In this document: positions 9,826 through 20,100 of the stretch, piece by piece
Numbering within the stretch: the first letter of the stretch is position 1
Layout: every line of letters starts with the position of its first letter
Assembly: GCA_947462335.1 (NCBI GenBank)
Contig: OX381708.1
Location: 3,162,001 to 3,226,000 of the forward strand
Reading direction: 5' to 3'
Source: Harmothoe impar
Lineage: Eukaryota > Annelida > Polychaeta > Phyllodocida > Polynoidae
DNA length: 64,000 bases
Position numbers and translations under genes: made by a program
The notes under the pieces: model-generated
Told to the model about the DNA's origin: nothing
Seen by the model: the letters and a program-made list of their open reading frames with translations, nothing else
Database searches by the model: none

Positions 9826-10600
9826 AAATTCGAGATGGCGACATGTCTGTTTCTTAGAATCGACATTCGACATGAGGCCTAGTGACATTTGACATGAAGC
9901 TTGAAAAACATAGTGACAGGTGACATGAGCAATTCTTAAAATCGACATGAGATATGAGCATAATTAAGCGACATCGACATGTGCCATGGCTATTTTTTTT
10001 TAAGACAAACGCCATAGACTCCTCATTCAAACCCCCACTAGTAGTGCTCTATAAGCGCAAGCTTTGCCTTAAGAGAGCTGTGGCTGTGAACCCTCTCCTC
10101 CCCCCGTACACACAGGTAAATATCAGAGTCAGCCAATGTCGCCAATACTACTCTCATACAAGGGTCAGGCACTGCTGGACTATAATAGATGGGTCAAGGA
10201 CCATTCTACTGAGGGTCAGGCTAGGCTGGACATTCAATAACAGGCTGGACTTTGGCAAACTTGCTTGAAAGTCTGGCCAGCAAGAGTCCGTTGAAGGACT
10301 ATACGGTAAAAAGGCTGCTGTTACAGTCAAGATACTCATATTTCAAGCCCAGAAAACTGTAATTAGCTTTCCAAGTTGTTTATTTAACAATATCCTGGCC
10401 TAGCAAGAAGCTGTCAGATGACATCTAAAAAAATGGGGCTGTTAATTGATCAAGAGAGCTACATTGTTACAGAGTCCTATTCCTCTTTTGAGATGGGACC
10501 AAATTTGAAAAAAGAATAAACTCAAAAAAAAAGCCTTAAGATTGAAACAGTTGTAGATGACAAATTTAATGAGGAAGTCGTATTAATTAGTTTACAAATA
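9826..10600. repeat. Captured dispersed repeat in palindrome arm (left)
   Basis: This stretch contains many GACATG/CATGTCG motifs followed by a block (about 10100-10290) that is clearly related, in reverse complement, to host DNA at about 54060-54250, sharing for example GACCCATCTATTATAGTCCA. It looks like a host repeat picked up by the element. There is no gene, and the 104-codon frame in it has no support. Confidence 0.6.
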
Positions 10601-10690
10601 GCCGCTGCACGAGCAGCACAAGCAGCTCGTGCAGCTGCTGCAGCTGACACTAGTGTCAGCTGCTGCTTGTGCTGCTCGTAGCGGCTATTT
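10600..10690. repeat. Centre of palindrome A
   Basis: The arms meet at ACTAGT (10649-10654). The left side carries about 17 bases more of GCAGCTCGTGCAGC-type sequence than the right side. In element B the longer side is the right one, so the two palindromes have opposite orientations at the centre. Confidence 0.75.
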
Positions 10691-11476
10691 GTAAACTAAT
10701 TAATACGACTTCCTCATTAAATTTGTCATCTACAACTGTTTCAATCTTAAGGCTTTTTTTTTGAGTTTATTCTTTTTTCAAATTTGGTCCCACCTCAAAA
10801 GAGGAATAGGACTCTGTAACAATGTAGCTCTCTTGATCAATTAACAGCCCCATTTTTCTTAGATGTCATCTGACAGCTTCTTGCTAGGCCAGGATATTGT
10901 TAAATAAACAACTTGGAAAGCTAATTACAGTTTTCTGGGCTTGAAATATGAGTATCTTGACTGTAACAGCAGCCTTTTTACCGTATAGTCCTTCAACGGA
11001 CTCTTGCTGGCCAGACTTTCAAGCAAGTTTGCCAAAGTCCAGCCTGTTATTGAATGTCCAGCCTAGCCTGACCCTCAGTAGAATGGTCCTTGACCCATCT
11101 ATTATAGTCCAGCAGTGCCTGACCCTTGTATGAGAGTAGTATTGGCGACATTGGCTGACTCTGATATTTACCTGTGTGTACGGGGGGAGGAGAGGGTTCA
11201 CAGCCACAGCTCTCTTAAGGCAAAGCTTGCGCTTATAGAGCACTACTAGTGGGGGTTTGAATGAGGAGTCTATGGCGTTTGTCTTAAAAAAAAATAGCCA
11301 TGGCACATGTCGATGTCGCTTAATTATGCTCATATCTCATGTCGATTTTAAGAATTGCTCATGTCACCTGTCACTATGTTTTTCAAGCTTCATGTCAAAT
11401 GTCACTAGGCCTCATGTCGAATGTCGATTCTAAGAAACAGACATGTCGCCATCTCGAATTTAGTGGTCCACACCGC

Positions 11477-11508
<32 letters not shown>

Positions 11509-11791
11509 ATTTGCTGTTGCTGCTGCTGTTGGTGCTGCTGCTTGTGCTGCTCGTGCAGCTGCTGCAGCTGCTGACAGCTGCTGCTGCTTGTGCTGCTCGT
11601 GCAGCTGCTGCAGTTGCTGGCGATGTCACGGATGCTGTTGACAGATGCTGCTGCTTGTGCTGCTTGTGCAGCTGCTGCTGCTGCTGACGATGTCACGGAT
11701 GCTGCTGACAGATGCTGCTGCTTGTGCTGCACGAGACTGAGTAGCTGCTATTACTAATGCTACTAATACTAGTATGAGAAAATACATTTAG

Positions 11792-12658
11792 TCAGTTGAT
11801 TAAATCAAGGAGGTTTTCTGACTTCAGTGGATCGTTTAGCCATCGGCCACGGGCAAAACTTGAAACCATTTTATACATGGGACAATTGGCAGAGTCGAAA
11901 CATGTTGGTACGATGGGATCGATCATGTTCATCATCAGTTCAGGCAAAGGAAGTGTGTCGACAGCACGCGAAAACTTCATGTCTGGATGTTTCAACACAA
12001 GGCCTTTTATCACACTCACACAGCTGCTTTGAAGAGTGAATCCTTGACCAAACTTGAGCTTTTCCAACACAGCTTTGGCCTCTTTCTGTGCAGTAAGGGA
12101 TCTCTCTTTCGGGTTCATCTCAGTGCTGTCTAGCATGTCTGCAAAGTCTTTAACATAATGTTCCAACGGGCTACAAATGATGTACTCCAGATCATCGTCC
12201 GTATATGTCGTCTCCTCGCACCATATTGTGTCTTCTCCTGTTTCGAATTCCGTCATTTTCTGAACAATCTCCTCGTGAGTGCCTTGCATATATCGAAGCT
12301 CCTTCAAAGACCTGATAACTTCTATGGCGAAGACTGAACAAATACCTGAAGGAATTTCACCACAGTCAGGCCAAGTATACGGAGCTAAGAAAAATAGCTC
12401 CAACAAAATCTTCTCCCTCTGTCCAAATGAAACTACTTCCGTTCCGATGAAGTTGAAGCATGCTTCTATCCATTGCTCCTTGGTGACGTCCTTCCAATGT
12501 TTCTTTACCTCACATGCATCATAGGGCACTGTTTCTCTTCCTGCTTCAAGTGGAAGTTGCTTTTTCTTTCTTGGACTCATTTGGAGAGAGTTTCGATGCT
12601 CTGTAGCGTCAACACTTCGATAAGAAAAGTAGCTGAAAATAGCAGAACTAACCATCAT
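11792..12658 (-). CDS. Unrecognised 288-residue protein of the palindromic element (right arm)
   Basis: The frame is identical in translation to 8629-9495 and converges on it across the palindrome centre. Both copies in element A have Arg at residue 14 and Ala at residue 183 (DFADML), whereas both copies in element B have Leu and Glu there. The arms of one element are thus more alike than elements are to each other. Function is unknown. A TATA-like promoter lies upstream at about 12741-12757. Confidence 0.7.
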   Translation of the reverse strand: MMVSSAIFSYFSYRSVDATEHRNSLQMSPRKKKQLPLEAGRETVPYDACEVKKHWKDVTKEQWIEACFNFIGTEVVSFGQREKILLELFFLAPYTWPDCGEIPSGICSVFAIEVIRSLKELRYMQGTHEEIVQKMTEFETGEDTIWCEETTYTDDDLEYIICSPLEHYVKDFADMLDSTEMNPKERSLTAQKEAKAVLEKLKFGQGFTLQSSCVSVIKGLVLKHPDMKFSRAVDTLPLPELMMNMIDPIVPTCFDSANCPMYKMVSSFARGRWLNDPLKSENLLDLIN

Positions 12659-12740
12659 AACATTCTGAGCGAGCGTAGAGTGGACGATGCTACGATGATG
12701 AAGGGCGGGTCGAGAAAGTGTGATGGGTGAGAGCGTCGTT

Positions 12741-12757
12741 TCACTCCTTATGTACCC
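12741..12757 (-). promoter_or_regulatory. TATA-like promoter of the 288-residue gene (right arm)
   Basis: Mirror image of the site at 8530-8550; on the minus strand it reads GGGTACATAAGGAGTGA. Confidence 0.45.
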
Positions 12758-14594
12758 TGTCCTAGATAATCCTCTTAAACGGCTGAAAAGACTCTCTCAG
12801 TACAGAGTCTCTACTCAATTAAGAGATCTGTTAAGTAAGTTTTCACATGCTACCTGACTACTGCAGGTGGGTTTAGACTTAAGCAGCTTAGTGCACACAC
12901 GTGTCTGTTAGAAAGCTACCTGCACACCTGCCTTCCTTTTTCACTAGTATTTACCCCCTGCCGACTTATAAGGCGCCTATACACGTGTCAGCCTCCTTAT
13001 ATACGCCTTCTTGCTTCTAGAGCTAAGCTACTTACCGTCGTTTTCAGCTGCCGCAGGCTGACTGGCAGCTATTTAAAAGAGAATACCCGTTACCTGTATA
13101 ACGGATCAGGGGGTTATGAGATTAGAGTGTGTATACAAAAAAAGCTACAGGGGTCGTGAAGCAAGCGAGAGGGTGTCTGTCTGTGAGGTAGAGACGAGTA
13201 CATGTGGTAAGCGACTTAAGTGTAAAACAAAAGCACCTCCTCTTGCCGTGGTGAGTGGAGCGGACGGCAGCTGGCTAGTTGAATAAGCGTCAGCTTAGAA
13301 GATAATCCGTCCACGGGCTGGCGCGTCACACCTGTCGTTAATCACCTCCTGTAGTCTTTGTATACACAGTTGACCTGGCTTTATCTCTTCACCAGCTATA
13401 ATCCCATATACATGTAGCGCACGTTACACTTGTTATCCCTCTTTTCATGCTGATGGATGAGGGGTGGAAGGGTCCAGGTGAAAAGCAATTTGATTCCTCT
13501 CTGGAAGAGGGTGGGGCTCTAGGTGAAAACAAGCTTAGAACATCCGGATTAGCCGCTCTCTCAGCTATATAAAGAGCCTCAATTTTTCTTGGAACAGTAC
13601 TTCACCTCTGCCCACTTCGTCTTGTTGTACACTATCAGTCACGAGGCAGACGCTCGAAGTAGCAGATCTTTGCAGTATGGTTTATACAGGGGTTACCTGC
13701 TAATAGGAGTTTGTCTAAAAAAAATGGGTGAGTAGATCGCTTTTTTCTAAAAAAAACACTTAGAACACGGGTATGAATATGTAGCACTGTAAATAGTTAG
13801 TGTGAGTACACAGTAGAATCTACGGTACTATAGTCTTAACTGTCTAAAGACTGTGGAGCGCGTTAATGTGCGGTCTCCTTACTAATTTCACTTGACCAGG
13901 CTGGCAGGGTCAACTAGTCTAGGTAATTGCAACCACAAGGGTGGCTACTCAAGATCCAAGTAGACCTACTACTACGAGATTGTCTTTTGACCACTCTGCC
14001 GCCTGGTGATTACATGCTCTAGTCTAGCTCGCCATACCCTAGTATAGTTCTCCGCTCTTTTCGTCAGATGGCGCCACAATAGGATTTTTCTACATTTCTA
14101 CGATACTCGCGAACATTTTAAACGCATAATGAACTATATAAGCAACAAAGCACACTTCTAATATATTGAATATAAAAAACCGCGCTCATCATCCCTCTAA
14201 TCGCATTTTCCAGCCGCCGGCCAGCTGACTGCTGACGACAGGAGAGGGTGATTTTTTTTCTTTAGATTTAAGCCGCTTACCACACGCGCGCCCTCTAGTC
14301 ACAGACAGAGTGACAGAAAGGGAGGGGGTCGCTTTGTTCACGCTACCTGTAGTTGTTTTTCTATACACACTCTAAGCCCATGACCTGCTAATCCTTTATA
14401 CAGGTAACACGTGTTCAACTAATTACACTATTGTATGACAGTCGGTACACGGATTAATTTTAAACCACCCTCCCATCTGGATCCATGTCTGGTGGGTGGA
14501 AGGATCCAGCTGAAAAGCGTGATTAGGGCTTTTGTTTCTCTTATGATAGCAGCAGGTCAGCATGCGACAGCTGAAAATGTCAGACTAAGTCGAA

Positions 14595-14986
14595 TTGTTT
14601 GTTTACAAACAGTCACGTGTCACGTGGTGTTGTTTACAAACAAGAGAGCTACGTGGTGTTGTTTACAAACAAACCCTAAGTAGGTCACGTTACCCTAGTT
14701 ACCAGAATGCCGGCTTCTGATTGGCTGAGCCTAAGTAGGTCACGTGACGTAAGTAGGTCACGTTACCATGGTTACCAGAATGCCGGCCTCTGATTGGCTG
14801 AGAGCTTCTAAGTAGGTCAGTAGGTCACCCAGAATGCTGGCTTCTGATTGGCTGAGAGCCCTAAGTAGGTCACGTTACCATGGCAACGGGTCACGTGACC
14901 AAATGGAGGCCTCTGATTGGCTGCAGGTCGATTGAGTAATAAACAGTAGTTAACTATAGTCCCGTTCCGATACATACTATACTACT
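14595..14986 (-). repeat. Polinton-type terminal inverted repeat, element A right
   Basis: Inverse of 6301-6692, with the same CCAAT, E-box and forkhead-like sites. It ends CTATACTACT and abuts the GATACC target duplication. Confidence 0.8.
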
Positions 14987-14992
14987 GATACC
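14987..14992. repeat. Target-site duplication, right (GATACC)
   Basis: Matches 6295-6300. Beyond it, 14993-15030 is the remaining arm of the small hairpin element into which element A inserted. Confidence 0.85.
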
Positions 14993-15030
14993 GTTTTAAC
15001 GCAGGTTCTAGTCGCCGTGGATTTTGGGCT

Positions 15031-15625
15031 TTATCGGAAAAAGATTTTACTTTTTGTTGTTGAAAAATGTGCCTTTTAGGGGGGGGGGGTGCGCGATATT
15101 ACCACATGTGCGATATTACCCACATTTACCCTAACAACTAGAAAAATCAAGAGGACCATTTTACTGACCGCAACACAAAAAAATTTAATTGTGGAGAATG
15201 TAATACCCAAAATGTGGCACTAATGAAATTCTGTTCCAATTACTGTAACTAATAAGGGAAACAGGTATGATCCAATTTATCAGCCAATCCAATTTTGGCA
15301 ACCTTCCCCTACCAGTAGCCTACCAGTATCATAAAGGGGGTGGACCTCTAAAATCAACAGGGCGACATATTGTCAAATAGGAGTTAGTGACATGGATGGG
15401 CATTTCTTAAAATCGACACGGCGACATGCATTATTCAAAATCCAATAGAAAAATTGATTATCTTTCACTGAGAAATTTCTACACAATAAAAGTTGACCTT
15501 TTTTCTAGGTTATCATTAAAAAGAGAACACTGTAGACCTTATTTAACCACTTAAAAAAAGCTTCAGAGTAGGCCTAAACCTTACAAAACGTGACATTTTC
15601 TGCCTCAGTGTAGACAAACTACAAT
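15031..15625. other. Unassigned intergenic sequence
   Basis: No gene is seen. There is a poly-G run near 15080 and, near 15390-15430, a short CGACATG-rich patch that resembles the dispersed repeat in the palindrome arms. Confidence 0.4.
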
Positions 15626-15629
15626 GTAC

Positions 15630-16071
15630 TGTAGGGGCACGAATAATATGTGTATACATAGGTTCATGGAGTCAAGGCGGGAATGGCATCGGTTGAAGAC
15701 TAGGTGGCAACACCTACACCATGTCCCCATTTGGTTATCCGGTAGCAGAGCCAAGCAGCGCACTCCAGACGGCGTGCCGGTGGAGTGCCACGTCAACACT
15801 CTACGGTGCACTTACACCCCTCCCACTCTCTGACTCTTGCACCAGCTTCGCTGGGACAAGACCAGATCATCCAGCTTTGCTGACTTCGAACTAGCTAGAA
15901 CGCTACCTGTACACTTCGAACCTTGTCTGTTGTTAACCTGTATGATGTTGAACCTTACCTTCCAGGCCGTGTTCATATGGGAACCTAAAGAGATTGTGAG
16001 ACTGAATAAAACCTGTTGCATTCAAACCGAATTGGAACATGTGTCCGCTTCATACTTTCACAACCCCTACA
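15630..16071 (+). mobile_element. Solo LTR
   Basis: This 442-bp unit starts TGTAGGGG and ends CCCCTACA, a perfect 8-bp inverted terminus of LTR type, and is flanked by GTAC on both sides (15626-15629 and 16072-16075), a 4-bp target duplication. An AATAAA polyadenylation signal lies near 16006. No interior or second LTR is nearby, so it is a solo LTR left by recombination. A 116-codon frame crossing its end is not considered a gene. Confidence 0.75.
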
Positions 16072-16075
16072 GTAC

Positions 16076-16774
16076 TAAAGTAGACATTTCGCCTATTTTA
16101 CATTCTAATGTTAATTCAACAGGAGCTCTCATTTTTGTTTGTGTGAAACGCTTTTCGTCAGATCAAATTGCTAACATTGACAGCTAGAAGCCGAGCTGTG
16201 GACAGAAGTGGCAGCAAACACACCAGTGTATCCGGTCTGGGACATGAGGAACATCATACATTTTCTTTTAGAATTTCATTCATATCAACAAATCGAAATA
16301 TTTCATTCCACGTATGACTAAATGAAGTCCACTTATCTATCACAATATACGGATTTTGGTTCATTCCAAGTCAGATCGCCAGTGCGGCTTGTAGGATCAG
16401 GACAAAGTCAGGGTGCGGCTTATCTATGAGTTTTTAGATATATACTACAGTATTAGAGTCACCACAATCAGATGCTTTGATAGGCTTATATATGATTCTC
16501 CTATGTTACGGGTGCGGCTTATACGTCAGTTAGGCTTGTACGCAAGGTTTTAAGGTACTATTTTATCAAACAAGAACCAAAATCCTGAGTCTCTTGTGAT
16601 CTACACGTTCAATCATATTCTCTTGTCTTCATCATTTCAGATTGTTTTGAACTTTTGATATGCGATGGACCTCTCTTTGCAATCCAACCACATAATTTTG
16701 ATTCATTAGAAGTAACACATGCTTTCAATAAGTGGCAATTGGCCCTTTATTAAGCTCTGTCTCTGGTAGGGAAG
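16076..16774. other. Intergenic sequence and presumed 3' UTR of gene 1
   Basis: No coding feature is seen. Several GTGCGGCTTAT-type motifs between about 16380 and 16540 look like a decayed DNA-transposon end but no paired end was found. Confidence 0.35.
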
Positions 16775-17106
16775 TTAACAGAAGGAGGAGCCTGGATGTG
16801 ATTCTTTGTCTGCAGGGCACGGTGTAGGTGCACCGCTGCCTGCCGGACAGAAGTGGTCTGCAGGACAGATGAGGGCTTTAGACAAACCACTGCCGGGGGG
16901 ACAGAAGTAGCCCGCTGTACACCTCCCTGTAGGGTTAGCCGCTCCCTGTCTGCAGTAGGAGCCGGCGGGACATGGCAGACAAGCGTCAACCCCAGAACGG
17001 TCCTCAACAGGCTTGTAGTAGCCAGCACGACACTCAGAGCACCGACCATTACGATTATATGTAGAGTGGCCATTAGAGTACTTTCCCTTGGGGCATAAAT
17101 TAGGTC
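16775..17106 (-). CDS. Gene 1 exon 7 (terminal coding exon)
   Basis: The acceptor (TTGCAG on the minus strand) is followed by a module with LCPKGKYSNG, CLPCPAGSYC, GYFCPPGS and CPADHFCPAGS, and ends at TAA (16775-16777). It corresponds to gene 2 exon 7 (26587-26900), which is six codons shorter and uses TGA. Confidence 0.8.
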
Positions 17107-20100
17107 CTGCAATTGACAAAGAGAAGGTCGAACACATTAGCATAGAAACCATTTCAATCATTTTAAGCTGCTGATAATTACTGCATTTGACACTAAGTTA
17201 AAGTGAGTATATCCGATGTGTGGGACAAAAAATAGATTTCTCTAATAATCTGTCAGAATGTTCACAAATGACATACTTAACTTTTTATCTATTCCATTCC
17301 CCCTTATCCCTTCTGATTTTTCTCAAATTTGATTTTATTACTCAATATATGGTCATTTTGGAATAAAATCGTGCACGTTTTTTATTCCCCCCATTGAAAA
17401 TACATTAGAAAAGCCCATAATATGACCCCATCTATTCAATTTCTGAGCTGTTACTGCCCATGGATACCATTTTATTTTGCCCCAGCCCATAAATAATACA
17501 TTTTTACAGTATTTGAACATATTTATGTAGGATTTAAAATTTGGTTAAAAATCGGATGTACCCACTTTAAACCTGGTTTTATGAACCTGGGCAGTATTGG
17601 TCTGTCTCACAATTTCAAAAATCATTTAGGAGTATATAACTGATCATAAACAGCTATATATGATCAAGACAAGGTAGGTGTTCTTACTGTCATCACTGCA
17701 GTTTGATGCTGAAGTGGATCCGGTATATGCGACCTTGCGACAAGTTGTAGGGGCAGCAGATCCCGCCTCACAGTAATGGTTCTCAGGACAGAGGAAGGCT
17801 GTGGAGGAGTTACTGCCTTCAGGACAGTAGTAACCTGCAGGACACTGCTTGTAACCCGTGTTAGCTAAACCGGAGCAGTAGGAGCCTCCAGGACAAATAT
17901 AGCATGGCACATGACCTTTACCAGCATAGGATTTGAAGGTTCCCTCGGGGCATGGCACACAATGCATCCCACTCCTATAGTAACCACTGGTACATACAAC
18001 TGTATCTGGAAGGATGAGCCACATTTTCTTTGTAAGATAACAATTAACGGTCAACATTGATTAAAATATATACACTGCAGTATGAGAACGTGTCCTCAGG
18101 TGCTCGTCTTCTGACTAGATATCTATTTACTTCATATTCTCATTTAAATCAAATATTGAAATAAACTGAAATTATAGTTCTCTACCCACTATCATGTCAC
18201 TTACTTTTGATTTCAGGAAAAGAAAAAGTAAACTGAAATCTGAAATATCAAGATCTGTAGAAAAAATATCTAGCTTCCCCTGACCTAGTGTTCACAATGC
18301 TGCTCTATATAGGACCTCTGAACTATTATCATATTGGAATGCACTAGAGAAGCATCAATTCTTGAAAATATGTGGCTCCTTACCTATAGCAGTGCACTGG
18401 GCCATGTCTCTTGATCCAGCTTTGGAAGTAGTTGAAGCTGGGCATAGGATGGGGACATTGACACCAGTTGTGCAGTAGTAGCCAATGGGACATAGCGTTT
18501 GTGTGGGTCTGGTGCTTCTGATTGGACAGTAGTACCCAAGTGCGCAGGGCCCGGAAGGTGCAGCTAAACCAGGGCGCTCACAGTATTTACCTTCCTCACA
18601 TGATACACAGATGTAGGAGCCTTTGCCGTGACTCCATCCGGGCTGGTACGTGCCAGCAGGGCAGTCTACACACCCACTTTTACGCTTTGTAAAGGTTCCT
18701 GGACCACAGTTCACGTCTGTAATAGTTTAAAAAACACTGTATAACTCTTATGTAAAAGCTTGTCAAATTGAACAAAGTACACATAGATTTGGTTAGATAG
18801 TCAAGTAGGCATAATGGATTGTTGACTACAGTAAAGTGATTTCTAACTGATCGGGCAGAACAATGTGGTAACTTAACTTTTACTTCTGTACCATTAGCTA
18901 ATTTTCTCATCCATATATTATTACACTTCCAATACAAACTTCCTAAAGTATCTTGTTAGTTTATTAGGACCACATTAATATTGATATGGCTCCCATGATG
19001 CAGTTCACCCGAGGCAATTTTGTTGGGTCGGTAGTTACATTTGTGCCCGCCGCCATGTTGTTTTTGTATAGATTCTAACCGAAATGCCAACCAGAGTTAT
19101 CAGTGCATATTATATCACAAGCAGCAAAGCTGCTGGTAATAATAAAGAAATGCAACCTACAACTCCTACAGGTAGAAGCTGACGTTTCCCCCTTCTCTGA
19201 AGTAGTCCCAGCTGGACACTTCACCGGAGTCCCAGCCCCAGCAGGGCAGTAGTGACCCTCTGGACAGAGCTTCCCGTATGGCATGTTGCACCCCTCAGGA
19301 CAGTAGTACCCTGTTTGGCATGGCCCAGACACTGCAGCTGCATTGGCTAATGCACAATAGCTCCCAGGATCACACGGCTTGCAGCTTGCGATGCCCTCTG
19401 TGGATATGGTCGATGGTTGGTAGGTTCCCACTGGGCATGGTGCACACTCAGAGCCATTCTTGTACATGCCAGGGGGACAGGGGCTGGGCACTGAAAATCA
19501 ACAGCAGCACACATTGTTTCAACTTATACCACAGCGGGCACGGAGAACAAAGCATTTCACACCTCTTGTATACTGTATACAGCTAATTGCATAAAGTAGT
19601 TATAGGACGTGTACCAATCTGTACGCGGAATACAGTGAAGGAGCCTATAAGGCTTCTTCACTGTATGTTGCATACAGATTGGTACACGTGACCCTATAAC
19701 TACTACATAATCATACCATCCTACATTCTGAATGTGAATCTATGTTATACAAAAAGAAATAATATGTTTGTTACAAAGTATTTGTAGGTACACTGTGAAG
19801 CACTTACCCAATGACAATATTCCAGAAATTATAAATCTTTAATATACTTTTATGAATTAACTTCACACTATATTCAAATGAGAATCGAAGCTGGACAAAA
19901 TACTATTCATAATCAAAGTGGCTGTGTGCTACTGAGCTGAATATGTGAATGTAAAAGCTGCCAACCTTCCAGGCACTCAGAGATAGCCTTGGCACCATGT
20001 TTTGAAGCTGTACCCTCTGGGCACCTGATCGGTGCTGTATTGTTAGCAGGGCAGTAGTAATTGTTTGGGACATGGGGTACCAGTGGGACTTGTGGACAAC

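Larger units (their letters stand above)
6301..14986. mobile_element. Giant palindromic element A with Polinton-type ends
   Basis: The 8,686-bp element consists of two inverted arms (6301-10651 and 10652-14986) meeting at ACTAGT. It starts AGTAGTATTGTATGTATCGG and its other end reads AGTAGTATAGTATGTATCGG in reverse complement. The outer 392 bp match the terminal inverted repeats of the Polinton at 27322-48589. Each arm holds about 1.8 kb of non-coding modules, a promoter-like site, a 288-residue gene, a CAG-rich tract and about 0.8 kb that includes a host-dispersed repeat. No integrase, polymerase, ATPase or capsid gene is present, so movement would need functions from elsewhere. The arms differ at only a few sites. 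Confidence 0.85.

Noticed and set aside
9555..9882. Poly-Ala/Ser/Gln frames after the 288-residue gene and their copies in the other arms
   Set aside because: Open only because of the CAG tract, in several phases and strands, and the triplet count varies between arms.
9954..10339. Frames of 104 and 61 codons inside each palindrome arm
   Set aside because: They lie in the captured dispersed repeat, and the related host copy at 54 kb does not preserve the frame.
6301..14986. Assembly artefact (false inverted duplication) as explanation of palindrome A
   Set aside because: Not fully excluded, but a perfect 6-bp target duplication, a few differences between arms, and an independent second palindrome with its own shared variants make it unlikely.
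15837..16187. 116-codon frame as a host gene
   Set aside because: It straddles the end of a well-delimited solo LTR and shows no domain.
16750..17112. Alternative frames over the Cys-rich exons (both strands)
   Set aside because: Shadows of the exon frames, which alone keep the CPAGxYC pattern and splice phases.
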